A stretch of 64,000 nucleotides of DNA from Bacteroidales bacterium. Its GTDB lineage: Bacteria > Bacteroidota > Bacteroidia > Bacteroidales > JAIOZK01. Below are positions 8,635-17,258 of this stretch, piece after piece (position 1 is the stretch's first letter; every line of letters starts with the position of its first letter). The notes beneath the pieces are model-generated. The model made no database searches, was not told the DNA's origin, and saw only the letters and a program-made list of their open reading frames with translations. The translations under genes and the position numbers were made by a program. Location of the stretch: assembly GCA_021740625.1 (NCBI GenBank), contig JAIOZK010000002.1, forward strand, positions 233,942 through 297,941. The letters are read 5' to 3'.

Positions 8635-10789
8635 TAATGCGCAGTACTGCCTGATTTTAAGTTTGGTTCTAATTGCCGCTTTTGTTTGTGCCATATCAGG
8701 TGCAAAAGCAAATTGTTTTCCAGGTGACACCCTGAGCATTGCTTCCGAACCCGATTATCCTCCTTATTGTATAATTGATGAAAAGGGACATGCCGACGGT
8801 TTTTCCGTTGAACTCTTTAAAGCTTCAGCAGATGCTGTAGGCTTTGAAGTTGATGTGAAAATTGGTATCTGGAAAAAAATAATGAACGACCTTGCCGAAG
8901 GCAGGATTGATGCCCTTCCATTGGTTGGACGCACGCCCGAACGTGAAAAGCTGTTTGATTTTACCATGCCCTATCTCTCCCTGCATGGTGCAGTGTTCGT
9001 GAGAAAAGGAACAGCCGGGATCAATTCCCTGGAAGATTTGTACGGCAAAGAAATACTTGTGATGAAGGACGACAATGCAGAGGAATTCGTAAGGCGGGAA
9101 CAGCTCACCGATAAAATCACCACAACAAATACTTTCGAGGAGGCATTCAGAACGTTGTCTTCCGGAGAATATGACGCTGTCGTTACACAGCGCGTGATGG
9201 GTCTGAACCTCCTTGAAGAACTGGATATTACGAATATTGAAGCTCTTAATTTTCAGGTGCCCGGATTTCGACAGGATTTTTGTTTTGCGGTTCAGAAAGG
9301 CGATACACTCTTGCTTGAGCGCCTGAATGAAGGCCTGTCTGTTGTTATCGCAAATGATATTTATAAAGAGTTGAGAAGTAAGTGGTTTGGACCGGATGCC
9401 GGAAAACAGAAGTCTTTAAAGGAAGTCATTTCAATCGTGCTCCTTATATTGATTCCAATCCTAATCATTTTAATTTTGAGTTGGATCATTTCTCTTCGGC
9501 AGCAAGTGAAAAATCGCACCAAAAGCCTGAATAAAGAAGTTGAAGAGCGTAAAAAAGTGATTGATGCACTGAAGATTAGCGAAGAAACCTACCGCAATCT
9601 TTTCCAAAATGCACAGGTAGGTTTGTTCCGTACAAGAATATCCGACGGCCAGATCCTTGAGAGCAATGAACAGCTTGCTAAAATGTTTGGCTATCCGGGA
9701 AGAAAGGAGATCATTGCTGATTACAAAACTTCTGAAAACTATGTGGATCCGGGAACCCGTGAGGAAATGCTCCAACAAATAAAAACCAAAGGTTTCGTGC
9801 AAAATTTTGAAGCCCGCTTTTACAGGAAAGACCGTTCGATATTCTGGGCCAGCTATTCGGCCAGGATCAATCATGAACAAGGGTGGATTGAAGGAGTGGT
9901 TGAGGATATTACCGACCGCAAAGAAGCTGAAATCGAACTGCGTGGTTTGAAAGTGAACCTTGAAAAAGAAGTTGTAGCACGTACGATTGAGTTGAACGAA
10001 AAGGTGCAGAAACTTGACAAAAGCCAGAAAGCCATGTTATACATGGTAGAAGATTTGAACAGGATTACAGCAGAGCTTAAAGAGGAGCGGCGCAAACTGC
10101 AAGCATCCAACCAAGAGCTTGAAGCTTTTACTTATTCTGTTTCGCACGACCTGCGTGCTCCACTCAGGGCGATCAATGGTTTCTCCAAATTCCTGCTCGA
10201 TGACTATGCCGAACGCCTGGATGATGAGGGCAAAAGGTTTATTGATACCATTCGAAGAAATGCCTCAAAAATGGATCAGTTGATCAGTGATCTGTTAAAT
10301 CTGTCGAGGGTTTCAAGAAGCGAAATGAGATTGTCGGATGTGGATATGAAATCCGCAGCATTCGAGGTGTTTGATGATATTGCCGGCGTACAGGAGAAAA
10401 AAGAATTTGAATTTGTTGTTGGTGATTTACCCCATGCAAAATGCGATCCCACGCTGATCCGGCAGGTATGGGGAAACCTGATTGACAATGCGCTGAAATA
10501 CAGCGCCCACGCTAAAATTAAAAAGATTGAAATTTTGGCCAGGCAAAAAAAAGAAGAAATCACCTGGTGCGTGAAAGACCGGGGTGCCGGTTTCGATTCC
10601 AGATATATTGACAAATTGTTTGGTATTTTTCAGCGTTTGCATAAAGAGGAAGAATATCCCGGAACCGGTGTCGGCCTTGCCATTGTGCAACGTATTATTC
10701 ACAGACATGGTGGGAGCGTGCATGCCAGTGGAGAGATTGGCAAAGGGGCAGAATTTTGTTTTACCTTGCCGCGATCTCATAATGACTGA
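8627..10789 (+). CDS. Sensor histidine kinase with periplasmic SBP_bac_3 domain and PAS domain
   Basis: A 720-residue inner-membrane kinase. The N-terminal signal segment (about 1-25) is followed by an extracellular solute-binding family 3 domain (about 30-255; SIASEPDYPPYCI, FDFTMPYL), one transmembrane helix (about 265-290), a PAS/PAC domain (about 320-435) and a coiled coil. The HisKA phospho-acceptor is His507 in SVSHDLRAPLR. The HATPase shows the N box NLIDNALKYS and G box GTGVGLAIVQRIIHRHGG. The kinase core is of the Cph1/bacteriophytochrome type, which usually works with Rcp1-like regulators such as the next gene. The ligand may be an amino acid or similar small molecule (family knowledge only). 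It overlaps the PAS protein gene by 8 nt; 63 nt separate it from the response regulator. Confidence 0.92.
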   Translation: MINNAQYCLILSLVLIAAFVCAISGAKANCFPGDTLSIASEPDYPPYCIIDEKGHADGFSVELFKASADAVGFEVDVKIGIWKKIMNDLAEGRIDALPLVGRTPEREKLFDFTMPYLSLHGAVFVRKGTAGINSLEDLYGKEILVMKDDNAEEFVRREQLTDKITTTNTFEEAFRTLSSGEYDAVVTQRVMGLNLLEELDITNIEALNFQVPGFRQDFCFAVQKGDTLLLERLNEGLSVVIANDIYKELRSKWFGPDAGKQKSLKEVISIVLLILIPILIILILSWIISLRQQVKNRTKSLNKEVEERKKVIDALKISEETYRNLFQNAQVGLFRTRISDGQILESNEQLAKMFGYPGRKEIIADYKTSENYVDPGTREEMLQQIKTKGFVQNFEARFYRKDRSIFWASYSARINHEQGWIEGVVEDITDRKEAEIELRGLKVNLEKEVVARTIELNEKVQKLDKSQKAMLYMVEDLNRITAELKEERRKLQASNQELEAFTYSVSHDLRAPLRAINGFSKFLLDDYAERLDDEGKRFIDTIRRNASKMDQLISDLLNLSRVSRSEMRLSDVDMKSAAFEVFDDIAGVQEKKEFEFVVGDLPHAKCDPTLIRQVWGNLIDNALKYSAHAKIKKIEILARQKKEEITWCVKDRGAGFDSRYIDKLFGIFQRLHKEEEYPGTGVGLAIVQRIIHRHGGSVHASGEIGKGAEFCFTLPRSHND

Positions 10790-10852
10790 GTAAAAAAATG
10801 TTTTGCTGAATCAATACCTTTTATTATCTTAAGAAATTAAAAAGAGCAGCTC

Positions 10853-11299
10853 ATGGAAAAAACAGATCAGGTAGAAATCCTCATCGTGGAAGACAATCCC
10901 GATGACGCCGAAATGGCCCTCAGGGCTTTAAAGAAAAACAAACTTGCCAACAATATACTGGTTGTTGATGATGGTGAAAAAGCCCTGGATTTTATATTTG
11001 CCAGGGGCGATTATAAAGAAAGGTCATCCAAAAACAGACCCAAAATAATTCTGCTTGATCTGAAACTGCCCAAGGTCAGCGGTCTTGAAGTTTTAAAAGA
11101 ACTTAAGGCAAATAAAAAAACCCGCATCATTCCAGTGATCGTGCTTACTTCCTCAAAAGAGGAAAGCGATATTGTAGAAAGTTACGAACTGGGCGTTAAC
11201 AGCTATATCGTAAAACCAGTAGACTTTGATAAATTTGTTGATTCAGTTAATGACCTGGGCTTGTATTGGTTATTGCTTAACCAGCAACCCAGCGTGTGA
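10853..11299 (+). CDS. Rcp1-like single-domain response regulator
   Basis: A 148-residue stand-alone receiver domain with no DNA-binding or enzymatic output. Acidic residues are in VEDNPDD near the N-terminus, the phospho-acceptor is Asp69 in ILLDLKLP, the Thr/Ser switch is in VIVLTSS and the conserved Lys in YIVKPV. Length and the insertion before the Asp resemble Rcp1, the partner of phytochrome-type kinases. It follows a matching kinase and precedes a hybrid kinase, so it probably relays phosphate from the kinase at 8627-10789. The output target is not visible here. Confidence 0.9.
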   Translation: MEKTDQVEILIVEDNPDDAEMALRALKKNKLANNILVVDDGEKALDFIFARGDYKERSSKNRPKIILLDLKLPKVSGLEVLKELKANKKTRIIPVIVLTSSKEESDIVESYELGVNSYIVKPVDFDKFVDSVNDLGLYWLLLNQQPSV

Positions 11300-11345
11300 G
11301 TTTTTAGCTAAGGTATTGTAAATCAAGTGTTTTATTTTATTTTTT

Positions 11346-14300
11346 ATGATGGAGCTGAGGATATTAATCGCCGAAGATTTGCCTGAAGATGCCGAAATGG
11401 CGCAAAGAGAACTTAAAAAGGAGGGCATTGATTTTATCGCAAGGGTGGTCGACGATGAACAGGATTTTAAAAAGGAGATCATTAATTTTAAGCCCCACCT
11501 TGTCATATCCGATTATGCAATGCCTGCATTTGATGGAATGGAGGCGCTTAAGATCACAAAAAATGTGAATGAAAACATACCGGTCATTATCTTTACAGGC
11601 TCAATGAATGAAGAAACCGCGGTGGCCTGTATGAAAGCAGGGGCGAGTGATTATGTAATCAAAGAACAGGTCAGGCGCCTTCCCTTTGCCGTTCGTGAAG
11701 CCATTAAACATAGCAAAACAATAAATGAAAGAGAGAAGTTTGAGAAACAGCTCATTGAAAGCGAGCAAAAATTCCGCGATATTTTTTACAATCATCAGGC
11801 CGTTAAGCTGATCATTGACCCCAGAACCTTGGAAATTGTTGAAGCCAACCAGGCCGCTGCTGATTTTTACGGCTGGAGCACAAAACAGCTCGAAAAAATG
11901 AAACTATCGGAAATCAATATTCTTGATGAACAGGATATTAAAAAAGAATCAGAGCGGGCGCTCAAAAGGGGAAAAGAGTATTTTAGATTCAGCCACCGCC
12001 TGGCTGACGGATCTGTTAAAAGCGTTGATGTTTTTTCGAGCAGGGTGATGATTGGCGGAAAAGAATTTCTTCATTCCATTATACACGATATATCCGATCT
12101 TGACAGGGCTGAGAACCTCAGAAGATTTTTGTATGAAGTATCGCAGTTATCCGCAAGCAATCTTAAGCTCGGGGATTATTTGAAAGCGATTCACGAAAAA
12201 CTTCAATCTATTGTGAAGGCCGATAATTTTTATGTTGCACTTTACAATCAAAAAACCGATACCTACACATTTCCATACTATGCTGATCAATATGAGGATT
12301 TTACTTCGGACAGGCCGGTTTCTTTAAAAGATACCCTGACCGATTATGTTAGAAAGACCGAACAGCCACAGCTAATTACGGAAGAAAAGGAAAGGGAACT
12401 CAACAAGAAGCAAGTGATTAAACTGGTTGGAAAACCATCTCCTGTCTGGATCGGGGCGCCCCTGGTGGATGCTTCCAAAGAGGAAGTGACCGGGGTAATT
12501 GCTTTGCAGGATTACATGAACAAAAAAGCTTACACATTGCATGATCTGGATACCCTGCAGATCATCGCAGGAAATATCGGGACATTTATTGAAAGAATTA
12601 AAAACCTTGAGCAATTGCGTTTCTCCGAATCAAGGTTTAAGTCGTTCCTGAACTCCACATCCGATTTGGCCCAGCTCGAAGACGAAGATTACCGTATGCT
12701 TTTTATGAACAATGCCCAGCTCAATTTGATTGGATTAAAAAGTGCAGAGGAAGCAATCGGTAAAACCGTGTTTGAACTACTACCCCCGGATATTGCAGCA
12801 AATTGCCACGAATCCGATAAACAGGCGCGTGAATCGGGAAAAATAGTTAAAGCCGAAGAGATATGGGGTGAAAATACATACGAAACACTTAAATTCCCGG
12901 TAGACCTGGGAGATGGAAAAACCGGAGTGGGCGCATTCATCAGGGATGTTACGGAAAAGAAGAAAATGATGCAGGATCTGGTCGCCTCTAAAGAAAAGGC
13001 TGAAAAAAATGAGCTGGAACTGAAAAATCAAAAAGAAGTTATTGAACTCAATACTGAGCGCCTTGAAAGCCTGTTAAGGATTTCGCAATTTCAAACTGAT
13101 TCGATTCAGGAATTGTTGGATTATGCCCTTGAAGAAGCCATCAAGTTGACAAGCAGCAAGATCGGCTATATTTATTTTTACAATGAAGCTACCAAACAAT
13201 TCATACTCAACACCTGGTCGAAAGAGGTGATGAAAGAATGCAATGTCATGAATCCGCAAACGGTTTATGATCTGGATAAAACAGGTTGTTGGGGTGAAGC
13301 TGTAAGGCAAAGAAAACCCATTGTTATCAATGATTATCAGGCTGAGAATCCTTTAAAAAAAGGAACTCCCAACGGTCATGTTAAACTTATTAAGTTTCTG
13401 ACAGTACCGGTTATCATTGACAATAAAATTGTTGCGGTTGCGGGAGTGGCAAATAAACAAACAAATTACAACAATTCGGATATTCGTCAGTTAACGCTCC
13501 TGATGGACAATGTATGGAAAATCACTGAGCGAATTAATCTTATCAAAGAACTGAATACCGCACTTGAAAAGGCCGAAGAGAATGACCGCCTGAAATCTGC
13601 CTTCCTGGCCAATATGAGTCACGAGATTCGCACACCCATGAATGGCATACTGGGCTTTCTGGATTTGATTCAGGACCCTGAGCTATCGCGCGAAGAGATG
13701 GAAAGCTATATTGATGTGGTGAAAAAAAGCGGTGATCGTTTGCTGAATACCATCAATGATATCATCGAAGTTTCCAAAATTGAATCAGGGGAAATATCTG
13801 TAAACGCAGAGAATGTTGATATTCACGAGAGGCTGAAGTTTTATCATGACTTTTTTCAACCGGAAGCAGAACGCAATAACTTGCAATTCATACTAAACAA
13901 TCAATTGCAAGAAAAAAAATTTCTGGTTAAAACCGATCAAAGCAAGCTGGATTCTATTCTAACCAATTTTATAAAAAATGCTCTGAAGTTCACAAAAAAA
14001 GGACATGTTGCAATCGGATGTAAAATCGAAGCCGGAGATTTGATGTTTTATGTGGAAGACAGCGGGCCGGGCATCCCTGAAGAAAAGAAGAAAAGCATTT
14101 TTGATCGCTTTGTGCAGGCAGATATAAGCCACACCAGACCTTACGAAGGCTCTGGTCTTGGGCTTAGCATTTCCAAAGCTTACGCCGAAATGCTTGGTGG
14201 TGAGATTATCATTGAATCCGAGACAGGTAAAGGCAGTACTTTTATATTCAGCTTACCTTTTAAAACTGCATTGGATGTGAAAAAGAAACAGGAAGAAAAA

Positions 14301-14687
14301 TCAGAATCTCCCCAAAATCCAAAATCCAGTGATAAAGCAGTGTTGATAGTGGAAGACGATGTTTCGAGTTATGAGCTGATCAGGATCATACTTCAAAAGA
14401 ATAAGTATAGGGTTTATCATGCATATCATGGCCGGGAAGCAATTGACATGCTGAAAGAAAAAACCGATATCAGCCTGGTGCTGATGGATATGAAAATGCC
14501 TGTCATGGATGGTTATGAGGCTACCAGGAAAATCAGGGAGTTTGATAAAGATTTGCCGGTTATCGCTTTAACGGCATATGCCCTCGAAGGGGATAAGGAA
14601 AAAGCATTGCAGGCAGGTTGCAATGATTATTTATCAAAGCCCATCAAACAATCAATGCTGACCAGAACGATCGATAGATATCTGTAA
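11346..14687 (+). CDS. Hybrid histidine kinase: REC-PAS-GAF-PAS-GAF-HisKA-HATPase-REC
   Basis: A 1113-residue soluble hybrid kinase. Domains in order: N-terminal receiver (1-125, phospho-acceptor Asp56 in VISDYAMP), PAS (about 140-255), GAF (about 270-420), PAS (about 430-545), a second GAF (about 575-735), HisKA with His759 in NMSHEIRTPMN, HATPase with G box GSGLGLSISKAYAEMLGG, and a C-terminal receiver (about 995-1113, Asp in LVLMDMKMPVMDG, Lys in YLSKPI). No membrane segment is visible, so it is probably a cytosolic phosphorelay node that takes phosphate at the front receiver. It begins 46 nt after the Rcp1-like gene and closes the signalling operon. The next gene is convergent, 6 nt beyond its stop. 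Confidence 0.92.
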   Translation: MMELRILIAEDLPEDAEMAQRELKKEGIDFIARVVDDEQDFKKEIINFKPHLVISDYAMPAFDGMEALKITKNVNENIPVIIFTGSMNEETAVACMKAGASDYVIKEQVRRLPFAVREAIKHSKTINEREKFEKQLIESEQKFRDIFYNHQAVKLIIDPRTLEIVEANQAAADFYGWSTKQLEKMKLSEINILDEQDIKKESERALKRGKEYFRFSHRLADGSVKSVDVFSSRVMIGGKEFLHSIIHDISDLDRAENLRRFLYEVSQLSASNLKLGDYLKAIHEKLQSIVKADNFYVALYNQKTDTYTFPYYADQYEDFTSDRPVSLKDTLTDYVRKTEQPQLITEEKERELNKKQVIKLVGKPSPVWIGAPLVDASKEEVTGVIALQDYMNKKAYTLHDLDTLQIIAGNIGTFIERIKNLEQLRFSESRFKSFLNSTSDLAQLEDEDYRMLFMNNAQLNLIGLKSAEEAIGKTVFELLPPDIAANCHESDKQARESGKIVKAEEIWGENTYETLKFPVDLGDGKTGVGAFIRDVTEKKKMMQDLVASKEKAEKNELELKNQKEVIELNTERLESLLRISQFQTDSIQELLDYALEEAIKLTSSKIGYIYFYNEATKQFILNTWSKEVMKECNVMNPQTVYDLDKTGCWGEAVRQRKPIVINDYQAENPLKKGTPNGHVKLIKFLTVPVIIDNKIVAVAGVANKQTNYNNSDIRQLTLLMDNVWKITERINLIKELNTALEKAEENDRLKSAFLANMSHEIRTPMNGILGFLDLIQDPELSREEMESYIDVVKKSGDRLLNTINDIIEVSKIESGEISVNAENVDIHERLKFYHDFFQPEAERNNLQFILNNQLQEKKFLVKTDQSKLDSILTNFIKNALKFTKKGHVAIGCKIEAGDLMFYVEDSGPGIPEEKKKSIFDRFVQADISHTRPYEGSGLGLSISKAYAEMLGGEIIIESETGKGSTFIFSLPFKTALDVKKKQEEKSESPQNPKSSDKAVLIVEDDVSSYELIRIILQKNKYRVYHAYHGREAIDMLKEKTDISLVLMDMKMPVMDGYEATRKIREFDKDLPVIALTAYALEGDKEKALQAGCNDYLSKPIKQSMLTRTIDRYL

Positions 14688-14693
14688 ATTGTA

Positions 14694-15512
14694 TTATTGG
14701 TTTTTTTTACTGTAAGAATTTATTTTCAGGTTGATCTCAAATATGTGATCAGGCTTTACTGGAAATTCAGCTTGTTTGGTTGTCAGTTGCTTTTTTGTAT
14801 AAATGGCACAGAGGGTATTCTCTACATGATACAGGTATTTGTGTTCTTTTTTCGGCAAAGCATCCATGATCCCGGCCATCACATCCTGCCTGATCCTTTC
14901 GGGATTCTTTGCATAATCATGCCAGACCACAATGCTGTTATCATGTACAAAATGCTCAAAAACTTTCTGTGTATCGTTTTTTACATATTCATAATGATGA
15001 TCGCCATCGATAAAGATCAGATCGAATTTTTTATCCAGTGCAGCATAGTCAAACGATCTTGAATCTCCTTTTAGATGTTTTACGTTTTCAATCTCTTTTG
15101 AAAAGAAGGCATGCAAGCCAATGTATTTTTCCGGAAAACCGAGTTCCCGCATTTTTTCATCCGGCAGGTTCAGGGTATAACATTCTTCAGCATGGCGGGC
15201 CACGTTGGCCACACTTTCACCGCGCCAGGTGCCGATCTCGAAGTATTTGCACGCATCGATCTTTTCTGCAAGTTTCATCAGCAAAGCAATGTCGGTAGGC
15301 AAAGACCCCCCGTCAAGAAAGGCAAACACTGGTATATGGGCTGAAAACCCGGGGAAAAGATGTTCCATGGTTACCACAGGCAGGCTTTCGATATTAAATT
15401 TTTTTACAACATATTTTCTCCAAACTTCTTCATCGTCGATCACATGATTGATCAAAGCAGGTTTGCGGATTAGCAGTCCAATGCCTTTGAATAGTTTTTT
15501 AAGCTTACTCAT
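14694..15512 (-). CDS. Class I SAM-dependent methyltransferase (Methyltransf_24-like)
   Basis: 272 residues. SAM-binding motif I is YFEIGTWRGESVAN (about residues 91-104), the later acidic motif is LIFIDGDHHYEYV and a further motif is VVWHDYAKNPE. This set is typical of the CmcI/Methyltransf_24 group, often found next to glycan or polysaccharide genes. The acceptor cannot be predicted. Upstream on the same strand lies a GT-C membrane protein 61 nt away, which suggests a shared role in glycan modification, but a separate -7 box sits between them. It converges with the hybrid kinase gene, 6 nt apart. Confidence 0.8.
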   Translation of the reverse strand: MSKLKKLFKGIGLLIRKPALINHVIDDEEVWRKYVVKKFNIESLPVVTMEHLFPGFSAHIPVFAFLDGGSLPTDIALLMKLAEKIDACKYFEIGTWRGESVANVARHAEECYTLNLPDEKMRELGFPEKYIGLHAFFSKEIENVKHLKGDSRSFDYAALDKKFDLIFIDGDHHYEYVKNDTQKVFEHFVHDNSIVVWHDYAKNPERIRQDVMAGIMDALPKKEHKYLYHVENTLCAIYTKKQLTTKQAEFPVKPDHIFEINLKINSYSKKNQ

Positions 15513-15529
15513 ATAATTCTGTTGATTCG

Positions 15530-15537
15530 CAAAGATA
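15530..15537 (-). promoter_or_regulatory. Bacteroidota -7 box upstream of the methyltransferase
   Basis: Minus-strand TATCTTTG, a full match to TAnnTTTG, 17 nt before the ATG at 15512. Confidence 0.55.
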
Positions 15538-15573
15538 TAGAATTCAATCTGGATTATTTAAAAGGACGTACTG

Positions 15574-17073
15574 TTAATATTCCTTGATCTTGTAAAGCTT
15601 AAAGTTTCTGTTCTCGAAAACCAAGGTATTTCCGTTTGGATTTAGAGAAATGTATTTATCTACATTTTTTTCCTTAAACAGGTTGATTCTCAAAATATAG
15701 CTGATATTGTTATTTCGATATTGCTTTCGTATTTCTTCTGGTGAATCTTGTAAATTTGTGGTAATACTATATCTATTTGTGAATAAAGCAAGTACCCTCG
15801 GTTTGATGAAAGCTATCGTTTCATTTTCATTTGTTTCCTCTTTAATAAAATTGAAGACCTCCTGGGCATTATTTGTATGAGGACCTTTCAACGGAATATC
15901 TTTGTTCCGTACAGTCTTTATAAATCCGGGTATATACATAATTAGGACAAGCAGCAAAGCGATCAAGGTCAATGTGTCTCTCTTTAACTTTACATTTGCA
16001 TGAATCCGAGAGATACCTTCTGTCATATAATATATCATCAATGGAAATACCGGCAATAAGAAGCGAAAGCCTGATCCGCGATAAGGATATACAAGGATGA
16101 TGAGCATATAGGAAATGAAAAGCAGATCGGTGAAATTGGCTTGCTTAATCAGTTTAGAAAAGAACCCGATGCAAAGTAAAGCAATGGCAAAAGACGAAAG
16201 AAGCACCGACATGAATTCCCAGTTTCCATAAACAGGTGAGAACTGATTTCTGATGATCAGTGAATAGTAAGTCAGGTTTGAGCGTATATCCGAACTGCTA
16301 AAATTATCAGAAAAAAAACTGAAATAGGATGCATTGTTGCCAAGCTGGTTTGGAAAAACGATAAAATTTAGAAGGAAATAAAACAAGATGCTGCAAATCA
16401 ATAGGTATAGATTAAATCTTAAGTTATGCAGGTTTATCCTTTTAAATAGAAAATACCTCCTCACAAAATCGATTGCGATCTTTATTGCTATAGCAAACAG
16501 GAAGAATACACCAATTGTTCTTATCGATATAAATAATGAGATCAGTAATCCCAGATAGAATACTCTGTAAATTCGGTTATCAGACCTCCATCTGTGCAGA
16601 ATTAGTATGAGTATAAACAGAAATGAAAAGCAGATATCCGACATGATTTCTGCTTTAAAACTCAACATCCAGGGATTATAAACCATGACCAGCACAAGAA
16701 GAATTGATGTCCAGTTTTTTAAGAATTTCGAAAGGAAGACAAAGGAAGACAATGCAAACAATATTAAGAAGATGCTTTGATAGATCATCAGTGCTTTGAA
16801 ATCTAAGCCATAAATCATAATGACGGGTGCAAGTAATAAGGGGAATCCGGGTGGATAGGCCGGCGGGCCAATAACAGCTACATTTTCATTAAAAACATAT
16901 TTTGATTGAGTATATGGGATCCCATTTGCAATGTTTTCAGCTTGTTTCAGGTACTGTGCAAAATCGCCACCCCAGTCATGATCTGAACGAATATTAACAA
17001 ACAATAGAGGAATGGTAAAAAGAACAAGCCAGAAAATGGCTTTGTTAAATATTTTATCAATGGTCTGATGCAC
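15574..17073 (-). CDS. GT-C family membrane glycosyltransferase-like protein
   Basis: A 499-residue polytopic inner-membrane protein with about ten hydrophobic helices. The first loop has an acidic motif (SDHDWGGDFAQYL, about 30-42) at the position where GT-C enzymes of the ArnT/PMT family carry catalytic Asp residues, and a Pro-rich AYPPGFPLL motif follows. The C-terminal 100 residues are soluble. GT-C enzymes transfer sugars from polyprenyl-phosphate donors on the periplasmic face; donor and acceptor are unknown. A -7 box precedes it. It could instead be a non-catalytic GT-C-like membrane protein, since only the acidic loop supports catalysis. Confidence 0.7.
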   Translation of the reverse strand: MHQTIDKIFNKAIFWLVLFTIPLLFVNIRSDHDWGGDFAQYLKQAENIANGIPYTQSKYVFNENVAVIGPPAYPPGFPLLLAPVIMIYGLDFKALMIYQSIFLILFALSSFVFLSKFLKNWTSILLVLVMVYNPWMLSFKAEIMSDICFSFLFILILILHRWRSDNRIYRVFYLGLLISLFISIRTIGVFFLFAIAIKIAIDFVRRYFLFKRINLHNLRFNLYLLICSILFYFLLNFIVFPNQLGNNASYFSFFSDNFSSSDIRSNLTYYSLIIRNQFSPVYGNWEFMSVLLSSFAIALLCIGFFSKLIKQANFTDLLFISYMLIILVYPYRGSGFRFLLPVFPLMIYYMTEGISRIHANVKLKRDTLTLIALLLVLIMYIPGFIKTVRNKDIPLKGPHTNNAQEVFNFIKEETNENETIAFIKPRVLALFTNRYSITTNLQDSPEEIRKQYRNNNISYILRINLFKEKNVDKYISLNPNGNTLVFENRNFKLYKIKEY

Positions 17074-17095
17074 TTGTTAATTCATGTTTTAAGCG

Positions 17096-17103
17096 CAAAT
17101 TTA
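17096..17103 (-). promoter_or_regulatory. Bacteroidota -7 box upstream of the GT-C gene
   Basis: Minus-strand TAAATTTG, matching TAnnTTTG, 22 nt before the ATG at 17073. Confidence 0.5.
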
Positions 17104-17234
17104 GTTCATTTCATCTTTAATAAAAACTTTCTTTGCGATGAGGAGATCAGAAATTATTCTCTGGACAGGAACTTTTTAAACATCCCCTGTTTATAAAAAA
17201 ATTAAATTTTCTTCAAAGTGCTTAATAGAGCCCA

Positions 17235-17252
17235 TATTTTTGCGTTAGGAGG
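17235..17252 (+). promoter_or_regulatory. -7 box and ribosome binding site of parE
   Basis: TATTTTTG at 17235-17242 matches TAnnTTTG. AGGAGG at 17247-17252 is an unusually strong Shine-Dalgarno for this window and lies 6 nt before ATG 17259, which favours that start over the ATG at 17253 directly abutting it. If the box is used, the leader is only about ten bases. Confidence 0.5.
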
Positions 17253-17258
17253 ATGATT

